A stretch of 64,000 bases of DNA. It comes from Galerina marginata. Taxonomy: Eukaryota > Basidiomycota > Agaricomycetes > Agaricales > Galerinaceae. Positions 44,269 through 56,566 of this stretch are shown in pieces (the first letter of the stretch is position 1; each line of letters begins with the position of its first letter). The notes under the pieces were generated by a model. It was not told where the DNA came from. It ran no database searches and saw only the letters and a list, made by a program, of their open reading frames with translations. The stretch lies in the NCBI GenBank assembly GCA_023014335.1, contig JAECYW010000003.1, positions 2,914,001 through 2,978,000 of the forward strand, written 5' to 3'. A program made the translations under genes and the position numbers.

Positions 44269-45705
44269 TTAAGCTTCGTCAGTCCTGCCGATTGGCACAG
44301 AAGAATTTGACGACTGACCAAGTGCTTGTTCTATGTTCAATATTCCTTGACCAGATAGGTTAGGAAAGTTGTTCCTGATTTCCGCCAGTAGTTCAGGGGT
44401 CAAAATCGTTTCATCTTTAAGGACGAATAAAGTAGCGAGGCGGAGGGAAGTAAAGCTGGACAATGCTAAATCTAGTGCTGACCATGCTGACATGTCGATG
44501 CCGGATTCCACTTGAAGTTCTTTGAAGAGATTACTCTTGATGGAGATTTCTTGAATGTGGTTTGAGTTTAATTGCTTGATAGCCTCCAAGATCCATGGAA
44601 GAAAACTCTGGCCTGAAGGACCTCGAGCCATCCCAAGGCGGAGGCGGAGAACTCGTAAACGAGGAAGACAGTCGAGGTTTATGGGATTGAGCGTGAGCCT
44701 AGTTGGACCTGAGATCATTAAGTAAGTGCTCTTTGGTTTGACGTTGGGAGAAGAAAATTATGGTGGATACATACCTCCAAAGGAGGGGCTAAAACAGAGG
44801 ACCTCAAGCGCCGTCGCACTTGCTTGCAGCAGTCTCCCAATGTTTCCATGATCATGATATTCCATTGTCATAGACACTGACAATCTCTGGAGATTTGAAA
44901 GATCCAGAGCGCAAGAAGGACTCAGGAGCCAGTTTGTGAAAAAGTGAAATATGGGATCCGCCAGGGTTAGAAATAGGGATTTCAGCTTCATGCGTTGCTT
45001 CGACCCTACTGGAATCAGAGGAACTGGGTCTTGATCAATCCATTCCTGAACGTCTTCATCTTGAAAAGTGACAAATTTGAGGGAAAGTTCCTCCAAGGCA
45101 ACGCATCCAGATAGCAAGCTGATTGGGATGTCCATTATTCGATACAAGGAAATACTAACTAGTGAAGGCAGACGAAACGCGTCTGAGAGGGCTTTTTGAA
45201 CTTCCGGCGAAAATGCTTTCCAAGATGGAGATGAAAAGGAATTGCTGTGGAAGCCGATACTCCTTAGATTCTCGAGGAGTGGCAAACATGCCGGAAGAAC
45301 GGTGTCATCTCGTAGGTGAGTAGGGCGTCCAATTTGGTTTCGGGTCTCGATGATGGAAATTGACTGAACGAGTGTCGCGAGGTGGGGTGATGATATGAGA
45401 AGGCGCACAAAGCGTGCTGGCAATATATCGCTTTGACTCTGGTTTGAAAAAGATAATGAGATATTCTCGAAAAGATGTCTCTGGACAAAGTTGGAAAATC
45501 GACGGCAGACAAGCGAGCATGATTTGAGAGATACGGGGTCATGGAGTATGTAGCTCAGTATGAGCTCTTCCAATTCGTAAGGTAGATCCTGTGGCATATC
45601 TGAACTTGCCATGGGAGTTCTTGTCAACGTCCCATTATCGGTGTTCAAAATGTTCATGGCCCGAATATGTACTCCGAGTCTCCGACGAATTTTGCGGTTG
45701 AACAT
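44269..45705 (-). CDS. F-box protein
   Basis: An open frame from the ATG at 45705 (later in-frame ATGs at MNILNTD and MASSDMPQ are equally possible starts). The F-box reads LPYELEELILSYILHDPVSL, then KSCSLVCRRFSNFVQRHLFE. Leucine-rich stretches follow (LPLLENLRSIGFHS, CVALEELSLKFVTF, KLKSLFLTLADPI, LSNLQRLSVSM). One intron at about 44709-44770 joins FGG to GPTRLTLNPINLDCLPRLR. It is about 460 residues and a likely SCF ubiquitin-ligase substrate receptor. The build (F-box with LEExIL, similar spacing, single late intron, similar C-terminal helix ending NIEQA / VIEQA) matches the gene at 15093-16475, so the two are paralogs. It is divergent from the FAD oxidoreductase gene. Confidence 0.82.
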
Positions 45706-46316
45706 ATTTCGTCTTGCACTTACAACAACTCTACCACAGTGCCAAGATAGGTTACAGAAGATACTCTGCCGTCTGGTTTTGAATCTCGATTCTTAACTTG
45801 CCTTCAACTGCTCGGATTTCTCTAGCTTTCAAGGTTGTCTTGCATACGCCACTGTCCCTTGCCTGCGGCTAAGGGCTAACTCTACGTTGTTGTTTCTCAT
45901 CATTCAAGTGGTTTCCATCACTGAATTAGCGAACGGGAAGAGGAATCGTGTGAGTTGCAATCCCGTTCTTGCCCTTTCTTGCGTTACATCAACATGCATA
46001 CGCAGCATGAGAACGGGAAGAAGCTGGAGAAGGATGTCTTGATCTTCCTCCTAGCATTCGTTGTGGGCGAAGCACTCTCTTGAACAAAAAAAAACACAGA
46101 ACAGAAACGGGAAGGAACATGGTTATAGTTTATACCTGCCCGCTATTTATGGCGCGCCTGGAAGTCGGATCACAGATAAACTCTACTCCCAAGGATTATC
46201 CGGTTACGGTTGCTTAAACACCGTTAAGTCTCACCCCATCATATTAGGATCCAGATGACCTGGTATAAAAGACCACACCGAATATAAAAATATTCCTACC
46301 TGGGTTCCTTGGCTCT
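45706..46316. promoter_or_regulatory. Divergent promoter region with TATA box for the FAD oxidoreductase
   Basis: GGTATAAAAGACC at 46262-46274 lies about 50 bp before the plus-strand ATG, a good TATA position. GAACGGGAAG recurs in both orientations between 45930 and 46020. No gene was seen. Confidence 0.5.
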
Positions 46317-48490
46317 ATGCATTTACCCATACTCTTCGCTCTGGGTCTTGCTGGCTCAACACTGGGAGGTGGTCCTAAGCCACTTTCACTCACTCCTGTT
46401 TGTCGAAATGTGCCTGGAAGTGCGGGTTTCCCTACCTCTGCTGATTTTGCAGCTCTGAACAAAACTGTCTCTGGGAGACTCGTCCACGTCGTACCCTTTG
46501 TCGAATTCTGCGTATCCGTTGGAGGTTGCACCGTTCAGCAGTTCACAAGCTCGGTATTCCGAGATGAAGTGCCAGGAGCCATGAATCAGGTGAGCACAAG
46601 CATGCACGAATTGTAGTTCAGGGCATTAAACCACTGCAGGTCAACTGGGAACAAGTAGAGTGACCCCCACAACGGAAGTGTTCTGGTCTAATATTATTAC
46701 TGATATAGGATTTTGATTCCAACCCGCCATCTTTATGCCAACCAGAGTCACCCCTTACATGCGGTCAGGGGGATGTCCCGTTATTCGCCATTCTAGCTGA
46801 ATCCGTGAGCGACATTCAAGTACATCACTCTTTCTCTTCAATCCCCTCTTTCCACCTGACGATTGGTTGACCGTAGGCTGGAATCAATTTCGCCAAGCTT
46901 CATAACCTTCGTTTAGCTATTAAGGCTTCTGGTCATGACTACCTCGGAAGGTCGACCGCGAAAAACTCCTTGTTAATCTCAACCCATCTATTACAAAATT
47001 CCACATTCACGGACAACTTCATTGTGGGGGGGAAACTTAGCCTTGGGCCTGCAGTTACTCTTGGCAGTGGTGTTCCTCTAAGTAAAATATACTCCTTAAC
47101 AAAAGCTCAAGGAAGGATTGCTGTGGGTGGCACTGCGTCTACAGTTTTTGCCGCTGGAGGATACGTTCAAGGAGCTGGCCATTCCTCGTTGTCGCCTATG
47201 TTTGGCCTTGCAGCTGATAACTGCGTTGGTGAGCTTCGATCCTTTGCCTGAATTTCACAACCTGGACTTTTCATTAGAAATAGATGTTGTTTTGGCGGAT
47301 GGACACCTCGTAAAGGCGAATGCTATAGATAATTCAGATCGTACGCACCAATAATCACTCTGAACATCTCGACGTCTTCTTTAACTTTCATTAGTTTTCT
47401 GGGCCATGAGAGGTGGAGGAGCCGGTAGCTGGGGCGTCATCGTATCTGCTACATTTAGAACATTCCCGACCTTTGACGCCGTCCTTTCTTTGCTCACCCT
47501 CACATCCAATACAACCGCTCAAATGGCCGAAGTTGCCAAGGTCCATGCGAAACACATCTTTGATTGGGATTCTCTTCGAGCGGGGCAATATTTCTATCTA
47601 TCTACTTCGGGATTAACCTCAGCAGCCAACGTCGGAGTACCTACAATGATTGTCGACACATACTTCCCAAACGCAACACTCGATCAGGCTACTGTTGCTT
47701 TACAACCTTTCATCGACGACATTCAAAAGATTGACGGGGTTTCTCTCCTGCAGCGCGTTGTCCAAGCAAATATAAATGATTTACTATTCTCAGCAGACGA
47801 CATGGTCGGTGGTAATCTGGTACTTGGTTCCCGTCTGGTCCCTGCTGCTGCATACAAGAACCCTGAATTGGTCGGTGAGGTCTACTCCGAGCTTTTGAAG
47901 GGAGGTACCACCAAGTAAGCAAGTTATATGTAACTGCTATTTCTCAATCTTGATCATGACTTGTTCACTCCCGTACAGCATTCTTGGTAACCTAGTTGCT
48001 GGAGGTAGGAATCCGAGCATAAATGTTATGCATCATTGGCGCTTATCCAAATTATATAGGACAAGTCAGCCAAAACGCCAACATCTCGAATGCAGTCAAT
48101 CCGGCTTGGAGAACTGCCAAAACACATGTGAGTAATGCATGTCACTCCGAAATATTCGGCGCAGATCTCAGTTTATCTCGTCCGCGCGTTTCGCAGATGA
48201 TCGTTGCTAATGCTTGGGACGACTCGGCAACAATTGACGAAGTGCACGCAAATCAGACTTTCTTCAAAAAGAAGCAACTCCCGATCCTTGAACTTCTATC
48301 AGGAAAAAATGCGGGGGCCTACTCCAATGAGGCTGATTCTCTTGAACTCAACTTCCAGCAAGTATTCTTCGGCCAGAATTACGCGAAACTTAGCCAGATA
48401 AAGATGAAGTATGACCCAACTGATTTGTTCATTGTAAAGGCGGGTGTGGGCAGCGAGAGATGGGATTCTGCCGGTCTCTGTAGGGTCTGA
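46317..48490 (+). CDS. Secreted FAD-linked oxidoreductase (BBE-like, PCMH-type)
   Basis: The ATG at 46317 starts MHLPILFALGLAGSTLGGG, a signal peptide. Spliced exons give INFAKLHNLRLAIKASGHDY, LGRSTAKNSLLISTHLL (FAD-binding PCMH domain with the GHDYxGRS loop), GGYVQGAGHSSLSPMFGLAA, DN, ALFWAMRGGGAGSWGVIVSA-like sequence (read here as LFWAMRGGGAGSWGVI) and a C-terminal berberine-bridge segment YDPTDLFIVKAGVGSERWD. It is about 600 residues with a flavin-linked oxidase role toward small molecules or sugars. Substrate and covalent linkage cannot be read. Several introns of about 55-65 bp lie inside and the frame looks intact. It sits between the F-box and 7-TM genes; with the P450 and the amidohydrolase it could be part of a small metabolite-modifying set. 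Confidence 0.85.
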
Positions 48491-48881
48491 CACACCACAT
48501 GTATGTTAAATTCTCTCTACATTCATTTAGTACCAGAGAGTTGCTAAGCCAACGCCGGACTACTTCAATGGCTTTCATTAGTCTTTCATTAGGTTTCGGT
48601 GAGGGTTGCTAACGATACACGAATGGTGATTTGCCCAATTCCATTCTCTTGTTACAACAGCACGCTCATCGGTAATTTACTTGTACGCTAATAAAGATAC
48701 TAGATAATATACAAGCGTACTTGGCCAATGACCAGCCTTAGATATGGGAGTGAATAGGCGCGATCAATCTAGAGGGCTCTGCCTTTTTCACTCGTGAAAG
48801 AGCTGCGGTTGTCACAATCCCGACCCTGATTTCTCTGCAAGCTTTCATGCTTAATATTCAGATTTAGTCTTTTCGGATACT
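48491..48881. other. Convergent intergenic region
   Basis: 3' flank of the FAD oxidoreductase. It may include a last short exon of the minus-strand 7-TM gene, because GTATGT at 48895-48900 (minus) looks like a splice donor. Confidence 0.4.
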
Positions 48882-50204
48882 CTACGACGTGTCACATACC
48901 GTTTGACTTGGTGCGCCATCTACCTCGACGTCGACCACCTTGTGGACTGAAATACCTCCAACATCATGAGGTGACTTGTAGTCACCAAGGGGGATTTCGT
49001 TAGCCGACATTTGCAGTGTCGTTACATTGGAATTGTTAGCAAACAGAATACGAGCGCCAGTTCGAAGCGGCCCTTCGCTGCTCCGGCTGTTGGGGTTGGA
49101 TCCTCCTGATGGGGGAGCATAAGGATCACCCGCGAAGGAGTCATAGGCGGTGAAGACGTTGCGAAAGACGGTTGTTGCGGCGACAACAGAGACTACGAGG
49201 GCGAACGGCAAGGTCATGATATTCATAACTGGGTTAAGATGAAGCCCAGCCATGACTGTTTGAATCAAATTGGCACAGAAAGCGAAACAGAAATATGCCT
49301 AGGTGGAGTGGATTGAGAACACTGCTGAAATGAGAGAGCAATTTACATACAATTCCGTCGCGCAGAAGAACATTTCCCAGTGTGCTGGCGCGGTGAGATG
49401 CAAGTCGGTAACTGCAAAGAAGGAGGATGACCAGGTCGAAAACCATAGCTGCAATAATGTGAGACCAATACAATCAACTGATTTTCGAAACATACTGTAG
49501 CCCCACACCACGACCATAAGTCCCCTCGGTGCCGTCGAAAGGACGTCACAAAGATTTCTCTTTGGATTCCAAGCAGCTTTGGAGTAGCGGAAGGCTAAAA
49601 ATAGCTGATAAACTTAAGCGCTGAAGAGAGCGCTAAAAATACCTACTTTGCCCCCACATGGCGGCTTGCCCAACGAACATTAGGGCCAGTAAAACGGTAA
49701 CTCTCTTGTCGCGGTGCCAGACCGCGCGTGTGCGAAGGACCAATATCAAAGACGACATACAAGTCCCCACAGCATCGCAGACTGGACAAAAAAATCAGCG
49801 TTTATACAATTCGAATTTGAAAGGCCGTACACTTCGACATGAAAGTGAGTTGAGTGCAAGGAACTTCACTCAGAGCATTACGGTTAATGGTCACCGCAAA
49901 AATGTGCATCAACATGGCAATACGAGCGGCCACGTAAATTAGCTAACAGAATTATCATTTAGAGACGAAGGGAGGAGCAACAAATGAAATCTTCACCATC
50001 GGCCATCTCCATTTTCTTCTGCCCGTTATGATTTGCCATTCAAACCACAAAGTGCTTAAGACATCCCATACAGCGACTCCAGTGAGGACCAACGAAAAAG
50101 CAGCGAAGATTTCTATGACCAATGAGTATGGAGGTAACTGTGGATATCTTGACTAGCTTACTGCTGGTTCGCGTGATAACGTTGGGATCGTTCCAATTCG
50201 TCAT
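48882..50204 (-). CDS. Basidiomycete seven-transmembrane protein
   Basis: A first exon from the ATG at 50204 (MTNWNDPNVITRTS) is spliced to FAAFSLVLTGVAVWDVLSTL, then WQIITGRRKWRWPMVK, CDAVGTCMSSLILVLRTRAV, VTVLLALMFVGQAAMWGQS, FRYSKAAWNPKRNLCDVLST, MVFDLVILLLCSYRLASHRA, STLGNVLLRDGIV and NPVMNIMTLPFALVVSVVAA. About seven hydrophobic helices with short loops fit the large family of integral membrane proteins seen only in mushroom-forming fungi (R-x-W loop after TM2, C-x-V in the middle loop, LGNxLLRDG before TM6). Its function is unknown; a receptor-like role has been supposed for relatives. The C-terminal end is uncertain, as the frame stops shortly after a likely splice donor. It is divergent from the amidohydrolase. 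Confidence 0.75.
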
Positions 50205-51854
50205 TTGGAAATGAGCGGATAGTAAAGGCACCCGATGGAATGAAGGGTGAGAGGTTCGACAGGGCTCAGTAGAATCAACTCGTAGCCTTCTTATTTGTGC
50301 AATTTCTTCGGGAAGGCAGCCTGAGAGAACACTCTGAATCGGTCTCAAATTGTAGGGTCGACCAGTCGACGGAAATTTTTAGCCCTCGTTTTTTCTCCTT
50401 GTGATCAAGACAACAACAGTTGAGCGAACAACCTTGGAAGACGCAGATCAACGCACATGATCTGACGCTATCTGACGCCATGCAGGAAAGTTGAGTGTGC
50501 CTGCCTCCATGCGTTTACTCTCACGTTTTGGAATGAGAAGAGTTCCCTGCCCATTTCATAAATTATCGCGTATCAAGATCGTTTGAGTGTACCCTTCTAG
50601 ATGACTCTCTTTTTGGAACCTTAAATGATCTCCCCATATGTACGTATGAGCTGTGAGGTGATTGGAAAGACATCGTCATGCTCGTTAAGCTCAGAGAAAT
50701 TAACCTGTCGTCTTTGAGTCCATAATTCGGACTGTCCGCGACAGGTCGACCCTCAACAGGTCATGGAGACACTTATGTTACATGGACGCTGTGTCCTGCC
50801 TCTGTGAAACGCCAAAAAAAATCTAGAAAGCGTGATGCAAGCGTGATGCAAATCTGATGGCACTCGATTGCTCATGCACACTCGGACTCTGTGGCTATCT
50901 CCATCGAAACTTATTAACTCCTTGGTAGGAGCGTTCCTGGGAATCAAGTTGAATTAACTGCTGGTATTCCGCGACGTCCTATAATGTGCTTGGTTTGCAT
51001 TGCTCAAGCAAAAAGTGAGCATTGGAGAGAGGCCCTATGTTAGATTGCATCAGGCTAACCCAGCCAAGCATAGTAGTCAGTATGACCGAGCTATTTCTGC
51101 AAACCCGGCATGCCTCAGTTTTGTACTAGTGCTGATCAAATTTTCAGATGTAAGCGTACTACAATCATCATCAGATATATGCTCCTTGCCGTCTGATCGC
51201 CAAGAAGCAAGGGCGACGACCACCAACCATCGCATCGCTTTATACTTATATAGGTCAAGCAGGGATATATGGCATTGATAGGAACGCAGGCCGCTCAGCA
51301 GTCATGCGCGTCACGGTGGATCCGACCTTTTAGATTTTTTTACGCTCTGAATTTTCTTTTTACTATGTTCGAAGGTCTTTTGCTATCGAATTCGACTTGA
51401 ATTCGACGATGAATGACTTTTTGTCAATCCCGAAGACCGACCGCTCCGGGACGGGAAGCCGCAGGAAGTGCCGATTTGTGCCTAAAAGGGTATTGATCGA
51501 TATCAGATTAGGGTTGGACGAGACCAAGTTCGCGCGATGGCACTGACGACTTGCGTGGACTACCTGAGGGGCACTCTGAACCTTTCCTGTGCCCTATGAC
51601 GAACAGGGACCAGGTCCCAGCCCGTACGTACGCCGTAGACAGTCAATTGAAAATTAATTATTCAGGGGAAACGGAAAATGCACGAAGGATCCTAGGACAA
51701 TCGTGCCCTACGTGCCGCGTTTGTCCACTCCAACAAAACCCTACATGGAATTATGCTATAAAATGCCCCCGTCGGCTAACGCTCTTCCAACGTTCTACAA
51801 TACCCCAGTAAGCGTTACTTCTTTACCCCCATCGGCCTCTGTCTTGCCTCTACA
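50205..51854. promoter_or_regulatory. Divergent intergenic region with TATA box for the amidohydrolase
   Basis: 1.65 kb without a recognisable gene. GCTATAAAATGCC at 51755-51767 lies about 90 bp before the amidohydrolase ATG and is a likely core promoter. Confidence 0.5.
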
Positions 51855-53447
51855 ATGAAGACGTCCACTCTCTTTACCTTATTTACCTCATTAGCGTTCT
51901 CCTCCTTCTCTATCGTCGTCGGTCAGGACGCAACAAATATTTCCGACACGATTCTTACCAGCGCCGCTGCTGGTATGTGATCCATATGCCACGATATTCG
52001 GGAGCCTCACACTCTTCGTTTCTTACAGATTCAATTGACTTAACGGTCCTCGATTTCCTCCCAGCCGCACTTTCGGAAATCGAAGAAACCTACGCCACCA
52101 ACGATACAACAACCGAGGCGAAGAGGCGCGATGGTGGTCGGTTTATGCGCCGCCAGACCATCAGCCCTACTAACATCGTTGACACTCATGGTACGACCTC
52201 CCTTAGCCTCTAATTTTTGTTACCAGCCTGACTTGACATTCTCTCCCTAGTTCATGTCGTCCCTGCCTGGTACAAAAATCTCTATCCAGAGATTGGCGGT
52301 AGCCCTGTTCCGGACTGGACCATGGATGATCAATTGTCATTCATGGCGGGGCAAGGCATCGAGCGTGCAATCATCGCGTTCTCCACTCCCGGCCCAAATG
52401 TCTGGGTAGGAAACAAGGTCCTTACCGTTGCCCTCGCTCGCCTCTTGAACGAGCAGGCAGCCGCGTACTGCCGTGCATACCCAAACAAATTCAATTTCTA
52501 CGCACAGGTCCCCCTTCCCTGGACTTCGGAGGCTATTCGTGAGGCTCAGTATGCTATCAATGAGCTCGGAGCCGTTGGTATCTGGGTGCAGTCAAATGTC
52601 GAGGGAAAGTACCTTGGTGATGTATCCTTCACTCCCTTCTTCCAGGCTATGAATTCTTGGGGTGGTCGTCAAATCCTTTATATTCACCCCGCCGTTCCCG
52701 TCCTCCAATACCACAATCAGCTCATTGAAGCCAACCCAACCCCATATATCACCGGCAAAATTGAGTTCTAGTAAGTTTTCACACTCGTCATATCCGTGGT
52801 ATTTCTTTGCTGATTATTCGGCAGTTTCGAGACAGCTCGTACCCTCATGGACTTGACCCTCACACAAACAATTCACAACTTCACCAACATTCATTATGTC
52901 ATTCCTCATGGTACACACCATCTCACTATCCTCCCCTCGTTACCCCGCTCATCATTTTGTTTCCAGTCGGAGGTGCCTTCCCATCTACCGTCGATCGCAT
53001 CCTCAAATCGTACCCCACCCTGTACGACTCCTCCTTCCAAATTTATAACACTCGGTTCGTGTCTTCCCAAGCAATTAAAATTTCTTCATCTCATTTGCCT
53101 GCCTAGCTTCTGGTGGGATTCTGCTGGTCCGACCTACTTCCATCAGGTATCAGGCCTTCTTGGAATGGGCGTCCCCAAAACCCAGTTACTCTATGGCACA
53201 GTACGTTTTCTTCCACATTCCTCTGGCCGTCCTGAAAATTATCGTGTACATAGGACTTCCCTTATGCTCCTCTGGCCCCACAAGCCCCGTCCCTCGCTGC
53301 GGTGAAGAATTCTCCTTTGTTCACGGCAGCTGAGAAGACCGCCATCTTCAGGACGAACGCACAAAACTTGTTCGGTAACAAGATACAATGTAAGTCTCGA
53401 CTTTCTCATCTCAAAGCAGTTGTTGAGATATCTTTCCTACAGGGTAA
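51855..53447 (+). CDS. Secreted amidohydrolase-2 family protein (ACMSD / 6-MSA decarboxylase-like)
   Basis: The ATG at 51855 starts MKTSTLFTLFTSLAFSSFSI, a signal peptide. The core starts NIVDTHVHVVPAWY (metal-binding HxH), then MAGQGIERAIIAFSTPGPNV, EQAAAYCRAYPNKFNFYAQV, QILYIHPAVPV (third His), a split exon ending HYVIPHVGGAFP (fourth His), and LLYGTDFPYAP (catalytic Asp). This is the TIM-barrel amidohydrolase-2 family, whose closest fungal relatives decarboxylate aromatic acids such as 6-methylsalicylate, or ACMS. A short last exon after an intron at 53391-53442 gives W-stop. It is about 420 residues and looks intact. Secretion is unusual for a decarboxylase but has parallels in related fungal sequences. 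No polyketide synthase is in the window, so the substrate is open. Confidence 0.85.
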
Positions 53448-54191
53448 AAGTGATTTCGGGGAATCACTTGCAACACACGACTTTGAGACTATGTATATAC
53501 TCGAATATTGTATCGAAAAGCCTACTCGTCGTGCATAGGTCTACTTAATATAGGAATAATGATACCCCATACATACCCTCTTAAAGAAGTCATTTAGCCG
53601 ACTTGTCGAACATGGGACCTGGGAAAAAGTCAACATGTCTGACCAGTCGTTCTTTAAGCTCTTGGTGTTTTCTCATTAAGAGATCACGTATTCAAGACAG
53701 CCTAGGGTTTGGAATCTCCAATGATTGCGATGACTACGTAGTAAGTTTTATTTCTCCCATCTTGCGGTGTACATTCGTCTTGTCGTCATAATAATCGTCG
53801 TTACCAAAACTGTTTTTCTACTGGCGGGATATTGGCACAAACCTGATCATAACTTTGATGAGGGACAATGCTTTGAGCGCCACAACAGAACTTGGTTTAC
53901 ATGTACCTGAAACGAGGTAAATAACAGAGAAAACTATGGCACTACATCGTTTGATTGAAATACACGGACATAAGGTGATACAATATTATCTATACTAGAC
54001 GCTACCCGTGCTCCGCACATGCACTGAAGTGTTATTCTCGATACGCCATGTACATAAAACTGGTGCCACAATGTTGAATAATGATAAGAGTACAGAATGG
54101 ATAATGCTAGATGTGATGAGGGTGATGCTGAAGAGGATGTGGGTATAGTCTGTGCTAGGCTGAATGGTAACCGAATCTAAGGCGCTGCGAT
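53448..54191. other. Convergent intergenic region
   Basis: No gene, TIR or tandem repeat was recognised between the amidohydrolase and the first membrane-protein gene. Confidence 0.5.
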
Positions 54192-56160
54192 CTATATTGG
54201 TGGTGCGTTAACCACCATCAGGATGCTTTGAGATTCCGAAGTCGTGGCCAACGTCCACGCAGAGACTGTGCGAGTAGGAGGAGGAGGAAGTGGAACTTGA
54301 TGTGTCCCACGAGTTCGCACAGCAGCACGGTATGTAATCCACGATGCGAAACACACTGCAGACAAATGGTCGGTGTTCGTGACTCAAAATCTCAGATGAA
54401 TGAAGAAAAGAACGCTTACGAGTTCCAACCGAAACCAGTAAAAGTAGAATCATCAATTGAATTAAATTCTTGGTGTCTTCTGAAGTACGTTCTCCCTTCG
54501 CATTGCCAAGGACGCAGACCAAGAATATTGCAACTGTGGAAAGAGAGATGGTCAAAAGTAATGCAAGGGGCCAGAAGAAAAAAAAGGGAACATACAAAGG
54601 CACATCACGCTTGCGTACGTGGACAACAAAATGTGTGCAAGTGCGTTCACTTTACTGGGCGGAGTCGTGTTAATTTGAAACTTATACTGCCACCATTGAC
54701 TAGAATGGATGATGCCAGTTAGTCTAGATAAAATAAACAAAAGTTGACACCGACTTACAGGATGCACAGGAAGACGAGGGTAATTCCGGAATAGAAGGTG
54801 GCTACAATAAAACGACCCACTACTGGCGCAATCAGTATTTTGACGGTACGAAGACAAGGCAACACACACCGTCAGCACTTCCGGATTTGCCTCGTCCACC
54901 AAACTTAGATAGCGCTATAATTCCCAAAAGCAAATTGACGGACAACGACGCAAGGGCAATCCCTATCCTCGAGAATCAGCGAATACAGATCTATCGAAAT
55001 TTCAAATCTCACAATAATATGTCGACCGATGGTAATGCTTTTCTTCCTCCCGTGAAGCCTCTCCATCGCCGACCTCAGTATGATCAAAGGAGGAGGCGGG
55101 TAATTGCTGATAGGCATCGTATCTATGGGTGCCAGATAGGCTGGAAAATAACGGAAAGCCCTTGAGTAGTCCAGAGAGGCGTTTTGTTCGTAGTTGCTTT
55201 ATTGGAATGCTCTGAGATTCCGAAGTTGTGGCCAACGTCCACGCAGCAGCTGTGGGTATAGGAAGAACTAAAGGGATAGCTTGTGTGCCTCGCACACTGG
55301 CCGCAGCGCAATATGTAATACGCGCTGCAATGCCCACTGTAAACGTGTTGCAGGGAAAATGGTAAGCGACACTGAGTATGTGAATGCCAATTGCGAAGGT
55401 ACTAACACGCTCCAATTGTAATAACGAACAGCAGTCCCATGAGCGGCACCAGTATGCTCCTGATGTCACCTAAGGGAAAGCCATTCTTCGACGTGTCGAG
55501 AGCGAAGAACAAAAAAATTGGTACTACGGAAGGAGACATACTCAACACTTAGAAAGATAGCCGTAGAAAGAGAAGCGTACAGATACATAGCACGCCAGTG
55601 AGACATAAAACGACGTGCGCCTGAGCATTCACTTTACTGGGCGGGGATGTGTTGATTTGCTTTTTGTACTGCCACCAAAGCCTAGCACGAAGGTGTCAAG
55701 CAATCTAAGCAAGGGAGTGGGTGTAGAGAAACTCACAGAACGGCAACGGCGAGAAGACAGAGACAGGAATATAACCCACTTACGAAGAAAAGAGTAACTG
55801 TGAATGTTTTTGGTAAGGATCGTATGTTCTCAAGAAGAAAGATGGCAGTCACGCACTATTTGAATCCTCGGCTTTGCCTTCTTTATTCAAAACACATATT
55901 ATGATTACTTCGAGCAATATCTCGAAAGCAAGCGACACAAATGCTATCCCTGCCGGCTAGAGTTAGTGACTATCCACAGATCAATAAGAGCACACAGAAT
56001 CAGACTTGCAATAATAGGTCAATCGATGGTAGAGCACCTCCCATCTCTTCGGGGAAGGTACCAGAGGTTCCTCAGCTTGCGGATTCGAAGCCAGTTGGCC
56101 GTAAGTAGTCTGTGTCCTCCTTGGACCGATGACCTTGAACAATTCCGAAATCTGTTCCAT
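54192..56160 (-). CDS. Internally duplicated multi-pass membrane protein (copy 1)
   Basis: The start ATG at 56160 gives MEQISELFKVIGPRRTQTTY and then KRWEVLYHRLTYYC. Two similar units follow in one reading frame. Unit 1 runs from GIAFVSLAFEILLEVIIICV through WWQYKKQINTSPPSK-like sequence to ITYCAAASVRGTQAI and AAAWTLATTSESQSIPIKQL. There is no stop there; the frame continues through a linker to HYHRSTYYC and unit 2 (GIALASLSVNLLLGIIALSK, QWWQYKFQINTTPPSKVNAL, TVAIFLVCVLGNA), ending WTLATTSESQSILMVVN and stop. Each unit has about four or five hydrophobic helices. The linker open frame (55002-55469) is uninterrupted, which argues for a fused double-unit protein. I recognise no family and no function. 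It is a tandem paralog of 56567-58593. Confidence 0.65.
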
Positions 56161-56566
56161 TATTGAGAGTTGGAATGAGACGTTAAGACGTTATGAAGGT
56201 CCGGCGGCAAGCAATACAGGCGTCACTAAAGTTCTTCGTCGAGTTTAACAAGTGGCGGGCATCCAAGACACCCGGAGGAGGGGCAAAGTAGCTCAGGCTG
56301 AGTTGGGCTGAGACGAGAGTGCGCCGACGCGGTTGTTTGCCCAAATGGGATTGTTTGCGATTGTGTCACGTTATTAAGTAGATAAGATAAGATCTTCAGC
56401 AAACAACATTTCGACCACAGGGTATTTTATTTCGGGTTGACCATGCAACTATGCTTTTACTAAAAGCTCACTACAGTGATCGATATCTGTCCTATACAAC
56501 TTCATTGACAGACACGGACGCGCGCGCAAATTAATGCACTATTACTTATAGTTGGTATATTCATGG
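56161..56566. promoter_or_regulatory. Promoter of membrane-protein copy 1 with tandem GATA sites
   Basis: AGATAAGATAAGAT at 56380-56393 gives overlapping GATA-factor sites (HGATAR), about 220 bp upstream of the minus-strand ATG. The block GTTTGCCCAAATGGGATTGT to TTCAGC (56336-56400) is closely similar to the one at 58757-58833 upstream of copy 2. Confidence 0.7.
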
